Source: an uncultured Rhodospirillales bacterium (GTDB lineage Bacteria > Pseudomonadota > Alphaproteobacteria > Acetobacterales > Acetobacteraceae). Taken from it: DNA of 45,993 nt. The position numbers and the translations under genes were made by a program. Positions 31,112-42,962 of this stretch are shown here, piece by piece. Positions within the stretch are counted from its first letter, which is position 1, and every line of letters begins with the position of its first letter. The notes beneath the pieces were generated by a model. That model had not been told where the DNA came from. It saw only the letters and a program-made list of their open reading frames with translations, and made no database searches. Location: the NCBI GenBank assembly GCA_903843125.1, contig CAIMOR010000055.1:1-45993 (forward strand), written 5' to 3'.

Positions 31112-32212
31112 ATGATGAGCATCAGCCCTGCAATTCCGGCCGCGGCGTTGTCAACCCTGGCCCCGATCGAGGTCGGCAGCGTGCGCGTGGCCGTGCCAGT
31201 TTACCTGGCGCCGATGTCCGGCGTCACCGACCTGCCGTTCCGCCGGCTGGCCCGGCGCCTCGGCACCGGCATGGTGGTCTCCGAGATGATCGCCAGCCAG
31301 GCGATGGTGCGGGAGAACCGGCAGACCCTGAAGATGGCGGAGGTCGATGGCTTCGGCGCGCCCTCCGCGGTGCAGCTGGCTGGCTGCGACCCGCAGACCA
31401 TGGCCGAGGCGGCCAGGCTGGCGGCCGACCGTGGCGCCGCGATCATCGACATCAACTTCGGCTGCCCGGTGAAGAAGGTGGCGCTGGGCCAGTCCGCCGG
31501 CAGCGCGCTGATGCGTGACGAACTGCGCGCCGCCGCGATCCTGGAAGCCACCGTCAAGGCGGTGGACGTGCCGGTGACGCTGAAGATGCGCATGGGCTGG
31601 GACCACAACAGCCTGAACGCGCCGAAGCTGGCGCGCATCGCCGAGGACTGCGGCATCCGCCTGGTCACGGTGCATGGCCGCACCCGGCAGATGTTCTACA
31701 ACGGCACCGCCGACTGGGCCTTCATCCGCACGGTCAAGGAGGCGGTCTCCATTCCCGTGCTGGCCAACGGCGATATCCTGACCCCGCTGCACGCCGCCGA
31801 GGCATTGCGGCTTTCCGGTGCCGATGGCGTGATGATCGGCCGCGCCTGCTACGGCCGGCCCTGGCTGCCGCGCATGGTCGCCGAATACCTGGCCACCGGC
31901 GTGCTGCCGCCGGAACCCCCTTTGGCCGAGCAACTGGCGATTCTGCTGGAGCACTACCGCGACATCATGCAGCACCACGGCCGCAACACCGGCGTGCGCC
32001 TGGCCCGCAAGCATGTCGCCTGGTATTCCAAGGGCCTGCCCGGCAGCGCGGAGTTCCGCAGCCAGGTGAATACGGTGGACACGCCCGAGCAGGTGGAAGC
32101 GCTGATCCACGCCTTCTACACCCCGCTGCTGGACAAGGGGCTGGAGGCGATCCGCGCCGAATTCCAGGCCCGCGGGCATGATGCCGACGAAGCGAACAGG
32201 ATGGCCGCATGA
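31112..32212 (+). CDS. dusB: tRNA-dihydrouridine synthase DusB (NifR3)
   Basis: This 366-residue flavoprotein reduces uridines in tRNA with NADPH and is the standard first gene of alphaproteobacterial ntr operons (old name nifR3). The TIM-barrel FMN motifs are visible: [14 protein letters not shown] (31-44), the active-site C118 in [25 protein letters not shown] and NGDI. An in-frame ATG at 31094 lies inside the putative promoter spacer with GGAAGG too close, so 31112 was preferred. It overlaps ntrB by 4 bp. Confidence 0.93.
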   Translation: MMSISPAIPAAALSTLAPIEVGSVRVAVPVYLAPMSGVTDLPFRRLARRLGTGMVVSEMIASQAMVRENRQTLKMAEVDGFGAPSAVQLAGCDPQTMAEAARLAADRGAAIIDINFGCPVKKVALGQSAGSALMRDELRAAAILEATVKAVDVPVTLKMRMGWDHNSLNAPKLARIAEDCGIRLVTVHGRTRQMFYNGTADWAFIRTVKEAVSIPVLANGDILTPLHAAEALRLSGADGVMIGRACYGRPWLPRMVAEYLATGVLPPEPPLAEQLAILLEHYRDIMQHHGRNTGVRLARKHVAWYSKGLPGSAEFRSQVNTVDTPEQVEALIHAFYTPLLDKGLEAIRAEFQARGHDADEANRMAA

Positions 32213-33401
32213 CCACATCGACCATTCCCCGGCGGGAGCCGCCGTTGCGCGCCGTGCCGCCCGCCCGCCTGCCGCGCGGCCTGATGCCCGCGCCGGATGC
32301 CGCCGCCATCCTCAGCGCGCTGCCGATGCCGGCCGCCGTGCTGGATGCGGAGGATCGGTTCCGTTTCGTCAACACCGCGGCCGAGCTGTTCTTCAAGCTG
32401 TCCTCCACCACGCTGGTGGGGATGCGGCTGGCGGAAATCCTGCCGTCGGACAGCCGGCTGTTCGCCCTGCTGCATCAGGTGCGCGCGCATGACGCGCCGG
32501 TCTCGGACCACGACATGCACCTGGAAAGCCCGCGACTGCGCCGCACCGGCGTGGCCGCGCATGGCGCGCCGCTGCCGGAGTTGCCGGGCGGCGTGGTGCT
32601 GATGCTGAACGACGGCTCCACCGCCGCCAAGCTGGACCGGCAGATGAACTTCATGGGCGCGGCGCGCGGCGCTTCCGCCATGGCGGCGATGCTGGCGCAT
32701 GAGGTGAAGAACCCGCTTTCCGGCATTCGTGGCGCCGCCCAGCTGCTGGAACAGGGCGCCAACGAGAACGACCGCGAGCTGTGCCAGCTGATCCAGGACG
32801 AGGCCGACCGCATCCGCAACCTGGTGGACCGGATGGACATGTTCTCGGAGCGCCCGGTGGAGCGCCATGCGGTCAACATCCACCAGGTGCTGGAACACGT
32901 CCGCCGCGTGGCGCAGACCGGCTTCGCCGCGCATCTGCGCCTGCTGGAGGAATACGACCCCTCGCTGCCCGCGGTCTGGGCCAATCGGGACCAGCTGGTG
33001 CAGATCCTGCTGAACCTGGTCAAGAACGCCGCCGAGGCGGTGGACCCGGTGAGCGGCGAACTGCACCTCTCCACCGCCTTCCACCACGGCGTCCGCATCG
33101 CCATCCCCGGATCACGGGAACGGGTCCACCTGCCGCTGACCGTCAGCGTGCGGGACAATGGACCCGGCATCCCCGAGGAAATCCGTGCCACGCTGTTCGA
33201 GCCCTTCGTGACGACCAAGCCCGGCGGCCAAGGCCTGGGTCTTGCATTGGTCGCCAAGCTGGTCGCCGATGTCGGCGGCCTGATCGAATGCGACAGCCGT
33301 CCCGGTCGCACGGTGTTCCGCCTTTCGTTGCCCATGCCGCCAGCAGGCAGCGAACCACCGGGACCCTGGCGCCGGGCCGGTTCGCCCAATGGGGGCTATT
33401 G

Positions 33402-33402
<1 letters not shown>
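32209..33402 (+). CDS. ntrB: Nitrogen regulation sensor histidine kinase NtrB
   Basis: This 397-residue soluble kinase has a PAS domain (about 30-140: [20 protein letters not shown]) and an H-box with H164 in [12 protein letters not shown]. An N-box ([10 protein letters not shown]), DNGPGIP and GQGLGLALV follow. In this family GlnB (PII) controls whether it phosphorylates or dephosphorylates NtrC. ATGA overlap with dusB and TGATG overlap with ntrC show tight coupling. It has no membrane segment, as expected for NtrB and unlike NtrY downstream. Confidence 0.94.
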
Positions 33403-34882
<1,480 letters not shown>

Positions 34883-34883
<1 letters not shown>

Positions 34884-37273
34884 TGCCGACCCCGGCCGCC
34901 GGGGCCTTGGGCGCGCCGGAGGAAAAGGCGCCGCGCAACCTGCTGCGCCGGGTGGCGGACCTGCTGCTGGGCCGCGCCATGACCATCGGGCTGGCGACGA
35001 CCGCCCTGCTGCTGGCCATCGGCACCTTTTCCATCCTGTCCGGCGGCAGCCCGTTCGGGCCTTCCAGCCCCGGCCTGGTGGTCGGCATGGTGCTGGTCAA
35101 CATGTCCGTGCTGCTGGTGCTCGGCGCCTCGCTGGCCGGGCGCCTGGTGCGGGTGTGGTCGGAACGGCGCCGTGGCTCGGCCGGCGCCCGGCTGCATGTG
35201 CGGCTGGTTCTGCTGTTCGGCGTGGTGGCGGTGGTGCCGGCCATCCTGGTTGCCGGCTTCGCCGCGCTGTTCTTCAACCTGGGCATCCAGGCCTGGTTCT
35301 CGGACCGGGTCCGCACCGCGCTCGAAGCCTCCCTGGCCGCCAGCCGCGCCTACATGGTGGAGCACCGCGGCAATATCCGCGCCGATGCCCTGGCCATGGC
35401 GAACGACCTGAACCGCGCGCAGCTGCTGCTGCCGGACAACGGGCTGGCCTTCGCCCGCACCCTGGCGACCCACGCCGCCCTGCGCAGCCTGACCGAGGCC
35501 ATCGTGTTCGAGCCGACGCTCGGCCGCGTCGTTGCCCATGCCGGCATCTCCACCGGCTTCGTGCTGGAGCCGCCGCCCGCCTGGGCGCTGGACCTGGCCC
35601 GCAGCGGAGATGTGGCGGTGCTGCCCGGGGAGGCGGAGGGCCGCGTCCGCGCCATCGTCGCACTCGACCCGCCTTCGGGCATGATGCTGCTGATCGGCCG
35701 CCCGGTGGACCCGATGGTGATCGAGCACATGCAGCGCACCGAAAGCGCCGTGGCGGCCTATGAGGAACTGGACCGCAACCGCTCCGGCCTGCAGATCACC
35801 TTCGTGATGATCTTCGCCATCGCCGCGCTGCTGGTGCTGCTGGCGGCGGTGCTGATCGGCCTGGTCATTGCGAACCAGCTGGCGCGTCCCATCTCCCGGT
35901 TGATCCTGGCGGCGGAACGTGTCCGCGCCGGCGACCTGACGACGCGGGTGGAGGAGGGGGCGACGGATGACGAGATCGGCACCCTCAGCCGCGCCTTCAA
36001 CCGCATGACCAGCCAGCTCGGTGCGCAACGTTCCGAACTGATGCAGGCCTACCGGCAGATCGACGACCGCCGCCGCTTCACCGAAACGGTGCTCTCCGGC
36101 GTTTCCGCCGGCGTGGTCGGGCTGGACGCGGAGGGCCGGGTGAACCTGCCGAACCGCAGCGCCAGCGAGTTGCTGGGCATCGACCTGGATACCGCCATCG
36201 GCCAGCCGCTGGCCCAGGTGATGCCGGAGTTCCAGCCGCTGCTGGCGGCGCTGCGGGAAGGCGGCGACGCCACGCCGGAACGGGCGCGGACCATGGAGAT
36301 CCGTATCGGGCCGGCCAGCCGCCGGCGCACGCTGCTGGCGCGCATCGCGGTGGAATGGCTGAACGACCGTCAGGTGGACGGCTACGTCCTGACCTTCGAC
36401 GACATCACCGCGCTGCTGACCGCGCAACGCCAGGCCGCCTGGGCCGATGTCGCGCGGCGGATTGCGCATGAGATCAAGAACCCGCTGACGCCGATCCAGC
36501 TTTCCGCGGAACGGCTGAAGCGGCGCTACCTGAAGCAGATCACCAACGACCCCGACACCTTCGTCGCCTGCACCGACACCATCGTGCGCCAGGTCGGTGA
36601 CATCGGGCGCATGGTCGACGAGTTCAGCGCCTTCGCCCGAATGCCGCAGCCGGTCATCAAGCCGGAGGATGCCTGCCAGATGGTGCGGGACGCGCTGGTG
36701 CTGCAACGCGACGCCCATCCCGAGATCGTCTACGCCACCGAACTGCCCGACGTGGCACCGGTGGTGCCCTGCGACCGCCGACTGCTGGGCCAGGCACTGG
36801 TCAACCTGCTGCAGAACGCCGCCGATGCCATCACCATGCGGGCGCAGGCCGACTCCGGCGAGGAGCCTACCGGCCGGCCGCTGCCGTTGCTGCAGGGCCA
36901 AGTGAACGGACACATCACCGTGCGCGTTGCGGTGGCGGAAGAGGCGGTAACCGTCACCGTCGAGGATGACGGCATCGGCCTGCCACAAGGCGAGGAACGC
37001 GATCGATTGACCGAACCCTATGTCACGCACAAGGCCAAGGGCACCGGCCTCGGCCTTGCCATCGTCAAGAAGATCATGGAGGACCATGGCGGCACGCTGA
37101 GCCTGGAAGACCGGGGCGAAGCCGCCGCCGGCGGCAGGCTCGGCGCCCGGGCGGTGCTCAGGCTGCCCTGGCGCGCCGCACCAGATCGGGGCATGACGTT
37201 GGAACCACTGGCAGATGGGGCTATGTCCGGAACTATCGATGGCAGCGGGTTGAGGCGCGCGCATGGCGCATGA
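34883..37273 (+). CDS. ntrY: Nitrogen regulation membrane sensor kinase NtrY
   Basis: This 796-residue kinase has about four membrane segments (roughly 33-53, 66-86, 106-130 and 303-330) and a periplasmic region between the third and fourth. HAMP (about 328-380), PAS (about 395-500) and the H-box RRIAHEIKNPLTPIQ with H529 follow. Then come an N-box (NLLQNAADAI), EDDGIGLP and GTGLGLAIV. It senses an unknown nitrogen- or redox-related cue and phosphorylates NtrX. The ATG is fused to the ntrC stop (TGATG), and ntrX begins inside its last codons, so four regulators are made from one message. Confidence 0.94.
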
Positions 37274-38699
37274 AATCCTGATCGTTGACGACGAGCCGGA
37301 CATCCGCGCCCTGATCGAGGGCATCCTGGCGGATGAGGGCTACGACACCCGCCAGGCGCACAACAGCGACAGCGCCCTGGCCGCGTTCCGCGCGCGGCGG
37401 CCTTCGCTCGTCATCCTCGACATTTGGCTGCAGAACTCCCGGCTGGATGGCCTCGGCATCCTCGACGCGATGCACCGCGAGGAACCAACGGTGCCGGTGG
37501 TTATGATCTCCGGCCATGGCACCATCGAGACCGCGGTGCAGGCGATCCAGAACGGCGCGTATGACTTCATCGAGAAGCCGTTCAAGTCCGACCGGCTGCT
37601 GCTGATCGCCGCCCGCGCGCTGGAAGCGGCGCGGTTGCGGCGGGAGAACAGCGAGCTGCGGCTGCGCGCGGGCCCGGAGACCGAGCTGGTCGGCGTCTCC
37701 AACGCCATGAGCCAGTTGCGCGGCGCGATCGAGAAGGTGGCACCCACCGGCAGCCGGGTGCTGATCACCGGCCCGGCCGGCGCCGGCAAGGAGGTGGCCG
37801 CCCGGCTGCTGCACGCGCGCAGCCGCCGCGCCGACGGCCCCTTCGTGGCACTGAACTGCGCCACGCTGAACCCGGCACGGTTCGAGGAGGAGTTGTTCGG
37901 CGTCGAGGCCGGCAGCGACCCGGTCACGCAGCCGCGCCGCGCCGGTGTGCTGGAACGCGCGCACAACGGCACGCTGCTGCTCGACGAAGTCGCCGACATG
38001 CCGATGGAAACGCAAGGCAAGATCGTGCGCGCCCTGCAGGAACAGGGCTTCGAACGCATCGGCGGCGCGACCCGGGTGAAGGTGGATGTGCGCGTCATCG
38101 CCACCACCAACCGCGACCTGCAGGCCGAGATCGCCAATGGCCGGTTCCGCGAGGACCTGTACTACCGCCTGGCCGTGGTGCCGCTGAAGGTGCCGGCGCT
38201 GCGCGACCGGCGGGACGACGTGCCGACCCTGGCGCGCCACTTCATGCTGCGTTCCGCCGCCACCTCCGGCATGGCGTCGCGCGAGCTGGCGGAGGATGCG
38301 CTGGCGGCGATGCAGGCCTATGAATGGCCGGGCAACGTGCGCGAACTGCGCAACCTGATCGACTGGCTGCAGATCATGGCGCCGGGCGACGCGAAGGAGC
38401 CGATCCGCGCCGAGATGCTGCCGCCCCAGGTCGGCGCGGCCGCGCCGGCGATGCTGAAGCTGGACCGCAGCAGCGAGATCATGACCCTGCCGCTGCGCGA
38501 GGCGCGCGAGCTGTTCGAGAAGCAGTACCTGGAGGCGCAGCTGCTGCGCTTCGGCGGCAACATCAGCCGCACCGCGAACTTCGTCGCCATGGAACGCAGC
38601 GCGCTGCACCGCAAGCTGAAGTTCCTCGGCGTGCATGCCGAGGCCCGGGCGCCTGCCGCGGCCGGCGCACCGCTGCCAGCTGCCGCCAACGGTCCCTGA
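37263..38699 (+). CDS. ntrX: Nitrogen regulation response regulator NtrX
   Basis: This 478-residue partner of NtrY has a receiver domain (D53 in VILDIWL, K105 in EKPF), an AAA+ domain and a C-terminal Fis helix-turn-helix (ISRTANFVAMERSALHRKLK). The AAA+ domain has Walker A GPAGAGKE (170-177) and Walker B LLLDEVAD (238-245). The sigma-54 contact loop GAFTGA is missing: between LFG (211-213) and GVLERA the sequence is VEAGSDPVTQPRRA. It therefore probably works on sigma-70 promoters or as a repressor, not as a sigma-54 activator. It overlaps ntrY by 11 bp. Confidence 0.94.
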   Translation: MAHEILIVDDEPDIRALIEGILADEGYDTRQAHNSDSALAAFRARRPSLVILDIWLQNSRLDGLGILDAMHREEPTVPVVMISGHGTIETAVQAIQNGAYDFIEKPFKSDRLLLIAARALEAARLRRENSELRLRAGPETELVGVSNAMSQLRGAIEKVAPTGSRVLITGPAGAGKEVAARLLHARSRRADGPFVALNCATLNPARFEEELFGVEAGSDPVTQPRRAGVLERAHNGTLLLDEVADMPMETQGKIVRALQEQGFERIGGATRVKVDVRVIATTNRDLQAEIANGRFREDLYYRLAVVPLKVPALRDRRDDVPTLARHFMLRSAATSGMASRELAEDALAAMQAYEWPGNVRELRNLIDWLQIMAPGDAKEPIRAEMLPPQVGAAAPAMLKLDRSSEIMTLPLREARELFEKQYLEAQLLRFGGNISRTANFVAMERSALHRKLKFLGVHAEARAPAAAGAPLPAAANGP

Positions 38700-38732
38700 C
38701 GCGGGGCCCGATACCACCGCTTCGGGGGAAGC

Positions 38733-39593
38733 ATGTCACGCATCGCCTACGTCAACGGCCGCTACGCCGACCAGCGGCTGGCCGAGGTCAACATCGAGGA
38801 CCGTGGCTACCAGTTCGGGGACGGCGTCTATGAGGTGGTCCACCTCTACGGTGGCCACCTGATCGACGAGGGCCGCCACCTCGGCCGGCTGGAGCGAAGC
38901 TGCGACGCCATCCGCATCGCCCGGCCCATGCCCCGCGCGGCGCTGCGGCTGGTGCTGCTGGAGGTGGCCCGGCGCAACCGGCTGCGGGAAGGCCAGATCT
39001 ACATCCAGGTAACGCGCGGCGTGGCCCGGCGCGACCATGCCTTTCCCAGCAAGCCGGTGCCGCCGGGGGTGGTGGTCACCACCAAGCGCATCCCGCCCTA
39101 TCCGACCGATATCGAGGCCTGGACCGGCAGCGCCATCACCTACCCGGATGAGCGGTGGGCGCGCGTCGACATCAAGACCATCAACCTGCTGCCCAACTGC
39201 CTGGCCCGCCAGGCGGCGCGTGAAGCCGGCGCCATCGAAGCCGTGCTGTACGACCCTGCCACCGGCCTGGTGCGGGAAGGGGCGGCGACCAGCTTCTGGA
39301 TCGTTACCGCCGACGGCACGCTGGTAACCCGCCCGCTGGACCAGCACATCCTGCCCGGCTGCACCCGCGACGTGCTGCTGGCGGAGATGCGCGCCGCCGG
39401 CATTGCGTTCGAGGAGCGCGACTACAGCCTGGATGAACTGCGCGGCGCGCGGGAGGCCTTCCTGTCCTCCGTCACCAGCTTCGTGAAGCCCATGGTCAAG
39501 CTGGACGGCAGGCCGGTGGGGGATGGCCGGGTGGGCCCGGTGGCGCGCCGGCTGTTCGACCTGTTTGCCCGCCACGTGAAGGGAAACGCGTGA
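38733..39593 (+). CDS. dat: D-amino-acid transaminase (class IV aminotransferase)
   Basis: This 286-residue PLP enzyme is of fold type IV. The Schiff-base lysine is K148 (RVDIKTINLLPN), the PLP-helping glutamate E182 (REGAATSFW), and the D-alanine aminotransferase signature RGVARRDHAFP (95-105) holds the carboxylate-binding Arg and His. It swaps amino groups between D-amino acids and 2-oxo acids and supplies D-Glu or D-Ala for peptidoglycan. GGGGGAA is 4-10 bp upstream of the ATG at 38733. It is the normal neighbour of ntrX in related bacteria and is followed by a GTG-started gene with a 4-bp overlap. Confidence 0.9.
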   Translation: MSRIAYVNGRYADQRLAEVNIEDRGYQFGDGVYEVVHLYGGHLIDEGRHLGRLERSCDAIRIARPMPRAALRLVLLEVARRNRLREGQIYIQVTRGVARRDHAFPSKPVPPGVVVTTKRIPPYPTDIEAWTGSAITYPDERWARVDIKTINLLPNCLARQAAREAGAIEAVLYDPATGLVREGAATSFWIVTADGTLVTRPLDQHILPGCTRDVLLAEMRAAGIAFEERDYSLDELRGAREAFLSSVTSFVKPMVKLDGRPVGDGRVGPVARRLFDLFARHVKGNA

Positions 39594-40255
39594 CCGCGGC
39601 ACCACCCCGCCCGGTCGCCATCATCTGGGACTGGGACAATACGCTGGTGGATGGCTGGGCCGCGATCCTGGCCGGGCTGAATGCCGCCTTCAGCGAACAT
39701 GGGCTGCCCTGCTGGACGCTGGAGCAGGTGAAGGCCAATGTCCGCCGCAGCCTGCGGGAAAGCTTCCCCGAGATATTCGGTGCCCGCTGGGAAGCCGCGC
39801 GGGACACCTTCTACCGCGAGGTCCGCGCCCAGCACCTGCAGGTGCTGGCGCCCATGCCGGGGGCCGAGGCGGCGCTGCGGGCGGCCGCCGCGGCCGGGCT
39901 GCCGCAGGCCACCAACAGCAACAAGCAGGGGCCGCTGCTGCGCGCCGAAGCAGAACAGCTCGGCTGGGCGCCGCTGTTCACCCGGCTGGTCGGGGCAGGG
40001 GACGCCGCGGCCGACAAGCCCGACCCGGCGCCCATGCGCCTGGCGCTGGCGGCCTGCGGCGTCGCGCCTTCCGAAGCGGTCTGGTATGTCGGCGACACCG
40101 CGCTGGACATGGTCGCCGCGCGCAATGCCGGCTGCACCGCCGTGCTGCTGGGGGATGCGGCGCATGACGGTGGCGTGGCGGCGGCGCTGCCGGATTTCGC
40201 CTTCGCCGATGGCCATGCGCTGGCCCGCCACCTGCGGGGCTTGGCGGCAAGCTAG
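39590..40255 (+). CDS. HAD-superfamily hydrolase (phosphoglycolate-phosphatase-like)
   Basis: This 221-residue HAD phosphatase has motif I IIWDWDNTLVDG (D14 nucleophile, D16 acid/base), motif II ATNSNK, motif III ADKPDP and motif IV GDTALDMVAA. It has a small alpha-helical cap after motif I, as in phosphoglycolate phosphatase. The GTG start at 39590 overlaps the dat stop by 4 bp (GTGA). The substrate is unknown; position between dat and hfq is conserved in related genomes as far as I recall, but no function follows from that. Confidence 0.86.
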   Translation: MTAAPPRPVAIIWDWDNTLVDGWAAILAGLNAAFSEHGLPCWTLEQVKANVRRSLRESFPEIFGARWEAARDTFYREVRAQHLQVLAPMPGAEAALRAAAAAGLPQATNSNKQGPLLRAEAEQLGWAPLFTRLVGAGDAAADKPDPAPMRLALAACGVAPSEAVWYVGDTALDMVAARNAGCTAVLLGDAAHDGGVAAALPDFAFADGHALARHLRGLAAS

Positions 40256-40317
40256 CCTCCGGCTGGCCGCTTACTTGCTTGGGCTTGCCAATGACGCGGC
40301 CGAGGGCCAAGTCTGAG

Positions 40318-40327
40318 CGCAATTGCG
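40318..40327. promoter_or_regulatory. CGCAATTGCG palindrome upstream of hfq
   Basis: A perfect 10-bp palindrome stands 68 bp before the hfq start. It is followed by GCGGG/CCCGC, which could pair as a short stem. Both are in the 139-bp gap after the HAD gene, where the hfq promoter should be. It could be an operator or part of a weak terminator. Confidence 0.25.
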
Positions 40328-40394
40328 GGGGTTGCCCGCGACCAGCGGCGCACCCGGCAATCGGGGCGCCCATGACAACAAGAGGACAGCCGAA

Positions 40395-40724
40395 ATGGCC
40401 GCCGAAAAATCCCAGAACGTGCAGGACGTGTTCCTGAACCACGTGCGCAAAAGCAAGACTCCGGTGACGATCTTCCTCGTCAATGGCGTCAAGCTGCAGG
40501 GCATCATCACTTGGTTCGACAATTTCTCGGTGCTGCTGCGCCGGGACGGCCATACCCAGCTGGTGTACAAGCACGCCATCAGCACGGTGATGCCGGGCGC
40601 GCCGATCATGCTGTTCGACCCGCAGGCGGTGCCGGCGGCCGGCACGGCGACAGTGCAGAACGAAGGCGGGCGACTGACGCTGTCCCGCACCACGGAGACG
40701 ACCCCAGCTGCCGACGGCAACTGA
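40395..40724 (+). CDS. hfq: RNA chaperone Hfq
   Basis: This 109-residue protein has the Sm1 motif ([16 protein letters not shown], then [21 protein letters not shown]) and the Sm2 motif (YKHAIST). It forms a ring hexamer that pairs small RNAs with mRNAs. The C-terminal tail (about 72-109) is longer than in many alphaproteobacteria and rich in Ala, Thr and Pro. The ATG at 40395 has AGAGGA about 9 nt upstream; the open frame before it is not Hfq-like. It is followed directly by hflX, whose reading frame overlaps the end of hfq. Confidence 0.96.
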   Translation: MAAEKSQNVQDVFLNHVRKSKTPVTIFLVNGVKLQGIITWFDNFSVLLRRDGHTQLVYKHAISTVMPGAPIMLFDPQAVPAAGTATVQNEGGRLTLSRTTETTPAADGN

Positions 40725-42066
40725 ACAGGGCGGCTACACGCCCGCCAACGACCGCGGCGACGGCACCGATTCCGGGCCGACCCGCGCCGCGGTCATCCTG
40801 CCCTACCAGCGCCCGCGCCTCGGTGCGCTGGGCGCTGTCGCCGAAGGTGCGCCCCGCGCCGCCGAAGCCAGGCTGGCCGAAGCGGTCGGCCTGGCCGCCA
40901 GCATCGGCGTCACCATCGTGCATTCGGCGGTGCACATGCTGCGCGAACGCCGCCCCAGCACGCTGCTGGGCGAAGGCCATGTCGAGATGATCCGCCAGGC
41001 GATCGAGCAGCACGGCATCACCGTTACGGTGGTGGATGCGGCGCTGACGCCGGTGCAGCAGCGCAATCTGGAACGCGCCTGGAACTGCAAGGTCATCGAC
41101 CGCACCGGCCTGATCCTGGAGATCTTCGGCGAGCGCGCCCGCACCAAGGAAGGCACGCTGCAGGTGGAACTGGCCCACCTCAGCTACCAGCGCACCCGCC
41201 TGGTGCGCAGCTGGACCCACCTTGAGCGCCAGCGCGGCGGCTTCGGCTTCCTCGGCGGCCCCGGCGAAAGCCAGATCGAGATCGACCGCCGGCTGATCGA
41301 CGACCGCATCATCAAGCTGAAGAAGGAGCTTGAGGTGGTCCGCCGCACCCGCGGGCTGCACCGCCGCCAGCGGGAAAAGGTGCCCTACCCGGTCATCGCC
41401 CTGGTCGGCTACACCAATGCCGGCAAGTCCACGCTGTTCAACGGCCTGACCGGCGCCGGCGTCTACGCCCAGGACCAGCTGTTCGCCACGCTGGACCCGA
41501 CGATGCGGGCGATCCGCCTGCCCAGCGGCCGCATCGCCATTCTGTCCGACACCGTCGGCTTCATCTCGGAACTGCCGACGCAGCTGGTGGAAGCCTTCCG
41601 CGCCACGCTGGAGGAGGTCGCCGCCGCCGACGTCATCCTGCATGTGCGCGACGTCGCCCACCCGGACAGCCCGAGCCAGCGCGCCGACGTGCTGCAGGTG
41701 CTGGCAGACCTCGCCTCTGGCCCGCATCCCTCGCTGGACGAGGCGTGGGAGGGCAGGGTGCTGGAGGTGCTGAACAAGATCGATCTGCTCGGCGGCGGCG
41801 ACGTGCCGGTCTCCGCCCCCGGCTCGGTCGGGGTTTCGGCGTTGACCGGGCAGGGGCTGGAGCAGCTGCGCCAGGCGCTGGACGGAAAGCTCGCCGCCGG
41901 GCTGGAAACCGTGGACTACGCCATTCCCGCCACCGATGGCGCGCGCCTGGCCTGGCTGTACCGCCACGGCGAGGTCATCGCCCGCGACGACGACGACGCC
42001 GACATCCGCGTCACCGTGCGGCTGACCCCGGCCGACCGCGCCCGTTTCGAAAAGGCCGAGGCATGA
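40708..42066 (+). CDS. hflX: GTPase HflX (ribosome-splitting), apparent CTG start
   Basis: HflX is a ribosome-binding GTPase that rescues stalled ribosomes. The G1 GYTNAGKS (234-241), G3 DTVGF (281-285) and G4 NKID (356-359) motifs are clear, as is the HflX domain ([31 protein letters not shown] in two parts). Family similarity starts at [12 protein letters not shown] (residues 25-36), yet from the in-frame stop at 40675 to a GTG at 40918 there is no ATG, GTG or TTG. The GTG would cut off the N-terminal domain. CTG at 40708, with GGAG 10 nt upstream and 17 bp of overlap with hfq, is the best start; 452 residues. Confidence 0.88.
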   Translation: MPTATEQGGYTPANDRGDGTDSGPTRAAVILPYQRPRLGALGAVAEGAPRAAEARLAEAVGLAASIGVTIVHSAVHMLRERRPSTLLGEGHVEMIRQAIEQHGITVTVVDAALTPVQQRNLERAWNCKVIDRTGLILEIFGERARTKEGTLQVELAHLSYQRTRLVRSWTHLERQRGGFGFLGGPGESQIEIDRRLIDDRIIKLKKELEVVRRTRGLHRRQREKVPYPVIALVGYTNAGKSTLFNGLTGAGVYAQDQLFATLDPTMRAIRLPSGRIAILSDTVGFISELPTQLVEAFRATLEEVAAADVILHVRDVAHPDSPSQRADVLQVLADLASGPHPSLDEAWEGRVLEVLNKIDLLGGGDVPVSAPGSVGVSALTGQGLEQLRQALDGKLAAGLETVDYAIPATDGARLAWLYRHGEVIARDDDDADIRVTVRLTPADRARFEKAEA

Positions 42067-42902
42067 ACCTCTCCCAGGCGGCCGACGTCGCCGCCCTGCT
42101 GCGCCTGGCCACCCGGCAGGAGATCCTGCCGCGTTTCCGCCGCCTCGCCGCCGGCGCCATCCGCACCAAGTCCGGCCCGCTGGACCTGGTGACCGACGCC
42201 GACGAGGCCGCCGAGCGCGTCATCACCGCCGGGCTGGAGCGGCTGTTCCCCGGCTGCGCCGTGGTCGGCGAGGAAGCCACCGCCGCCGACCCCGCGGTGC
42301 TGCATCGGCTGGCCGATGCCGAACTGGCCTTCGTGGTGGACCCGGTGGACGGCACCGCGAACTTTGCCGCCGGCCTGCCGCTGTTCGGCTGCATGGCCGC
42401 TGCCATCCGCCATGGCGAGGTGGTTGCTGCCTGGATCCATGACCCGCTGGGCGACGACACCGCCATGGCGCTGCGCGGGCAGGGTGCCTGGATCGAGACC
42501 GAGGCCGGCCATCGTACCGACCTGAAGGTGGCCGCGCCGGTGCCGGTCGGCCGCATGGTCGCCGCGGTTTCCTGGGGCTTCCTGCCGGAGCCGTTGAAGT
42601 CCCGCGTGACCTCGCGCCTGCCGCGGCTGGCCGCCACCATGGGGCTGCGCTGCGCGGCGCATGAATACCGCATGGCGGCCGGCGGCCACGCCCATGCGCT
42701 GCTGTACAACAAGATGCTGCCCTGGGACCACGCGCCGGGCTGGCTGCTGCACCGGGAGGCCGGTGGCTACGCTGCCCGCTTCGACGGCGCGGCCTATTCG
42801 CCGCTGGTGCACACCGGCGGGCTGATCGTGGCCCCCGACCGGGACTGCTGGGGTGCCCTGCATGCGGCCCTGCTGGCCGAGGAAGCGCCGCGCCACGGTT
42901 GA
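42063..42902 (+). CDS. Inositol-monophosphatase family phosphatase
   Basis: This 279-residue Mg2+-dependent phosphatase has GEEA (69-72), DPVDGTANF (93-101) and the C-terminal PWDHAPG, the three metal-site motifs of the family. Members hydrolyse inositol 1-phosphate, histidinol phosphate or 3'-phosphoadenosine 5'-phosphate; this one cannot be assigned further, though HisN-type activity is possible. The ATG at 42063 overlaps the hflX stop by 4 bp (ATGA), so the two are translated together. Confidence 0.88.
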   Translation: MNLSQAADVAALLRLATRQEILPRFRRLAAGAIRTKSGPLDLVTDADEAAERVITAGLERLFPGCAVVGEEATAADPAVLHRLADAELAFVVDPVDGTANFAAGLPLFGCMAAAIRHGEVVAAWIHDPLGDDTAMALRGQGAWIETEAGHRTDLKVAAPVPVGRMVAAVSWGFLPEPLKSRVTSRLPRLAATMGLRCAAHEYRMAAGGHAHALLYNKMLPWDHAPGWLLHREAGGYAARFDGAAYSPLVHTGGLIVAPDRDCWGALHAALLAEEAPRHG

Positions 42903-42962
42903 CGCATCGGCCGGGAAGGCGCTTTACCCTGGCTCACCATCACGTGAACCGAGGCCTTTCCG

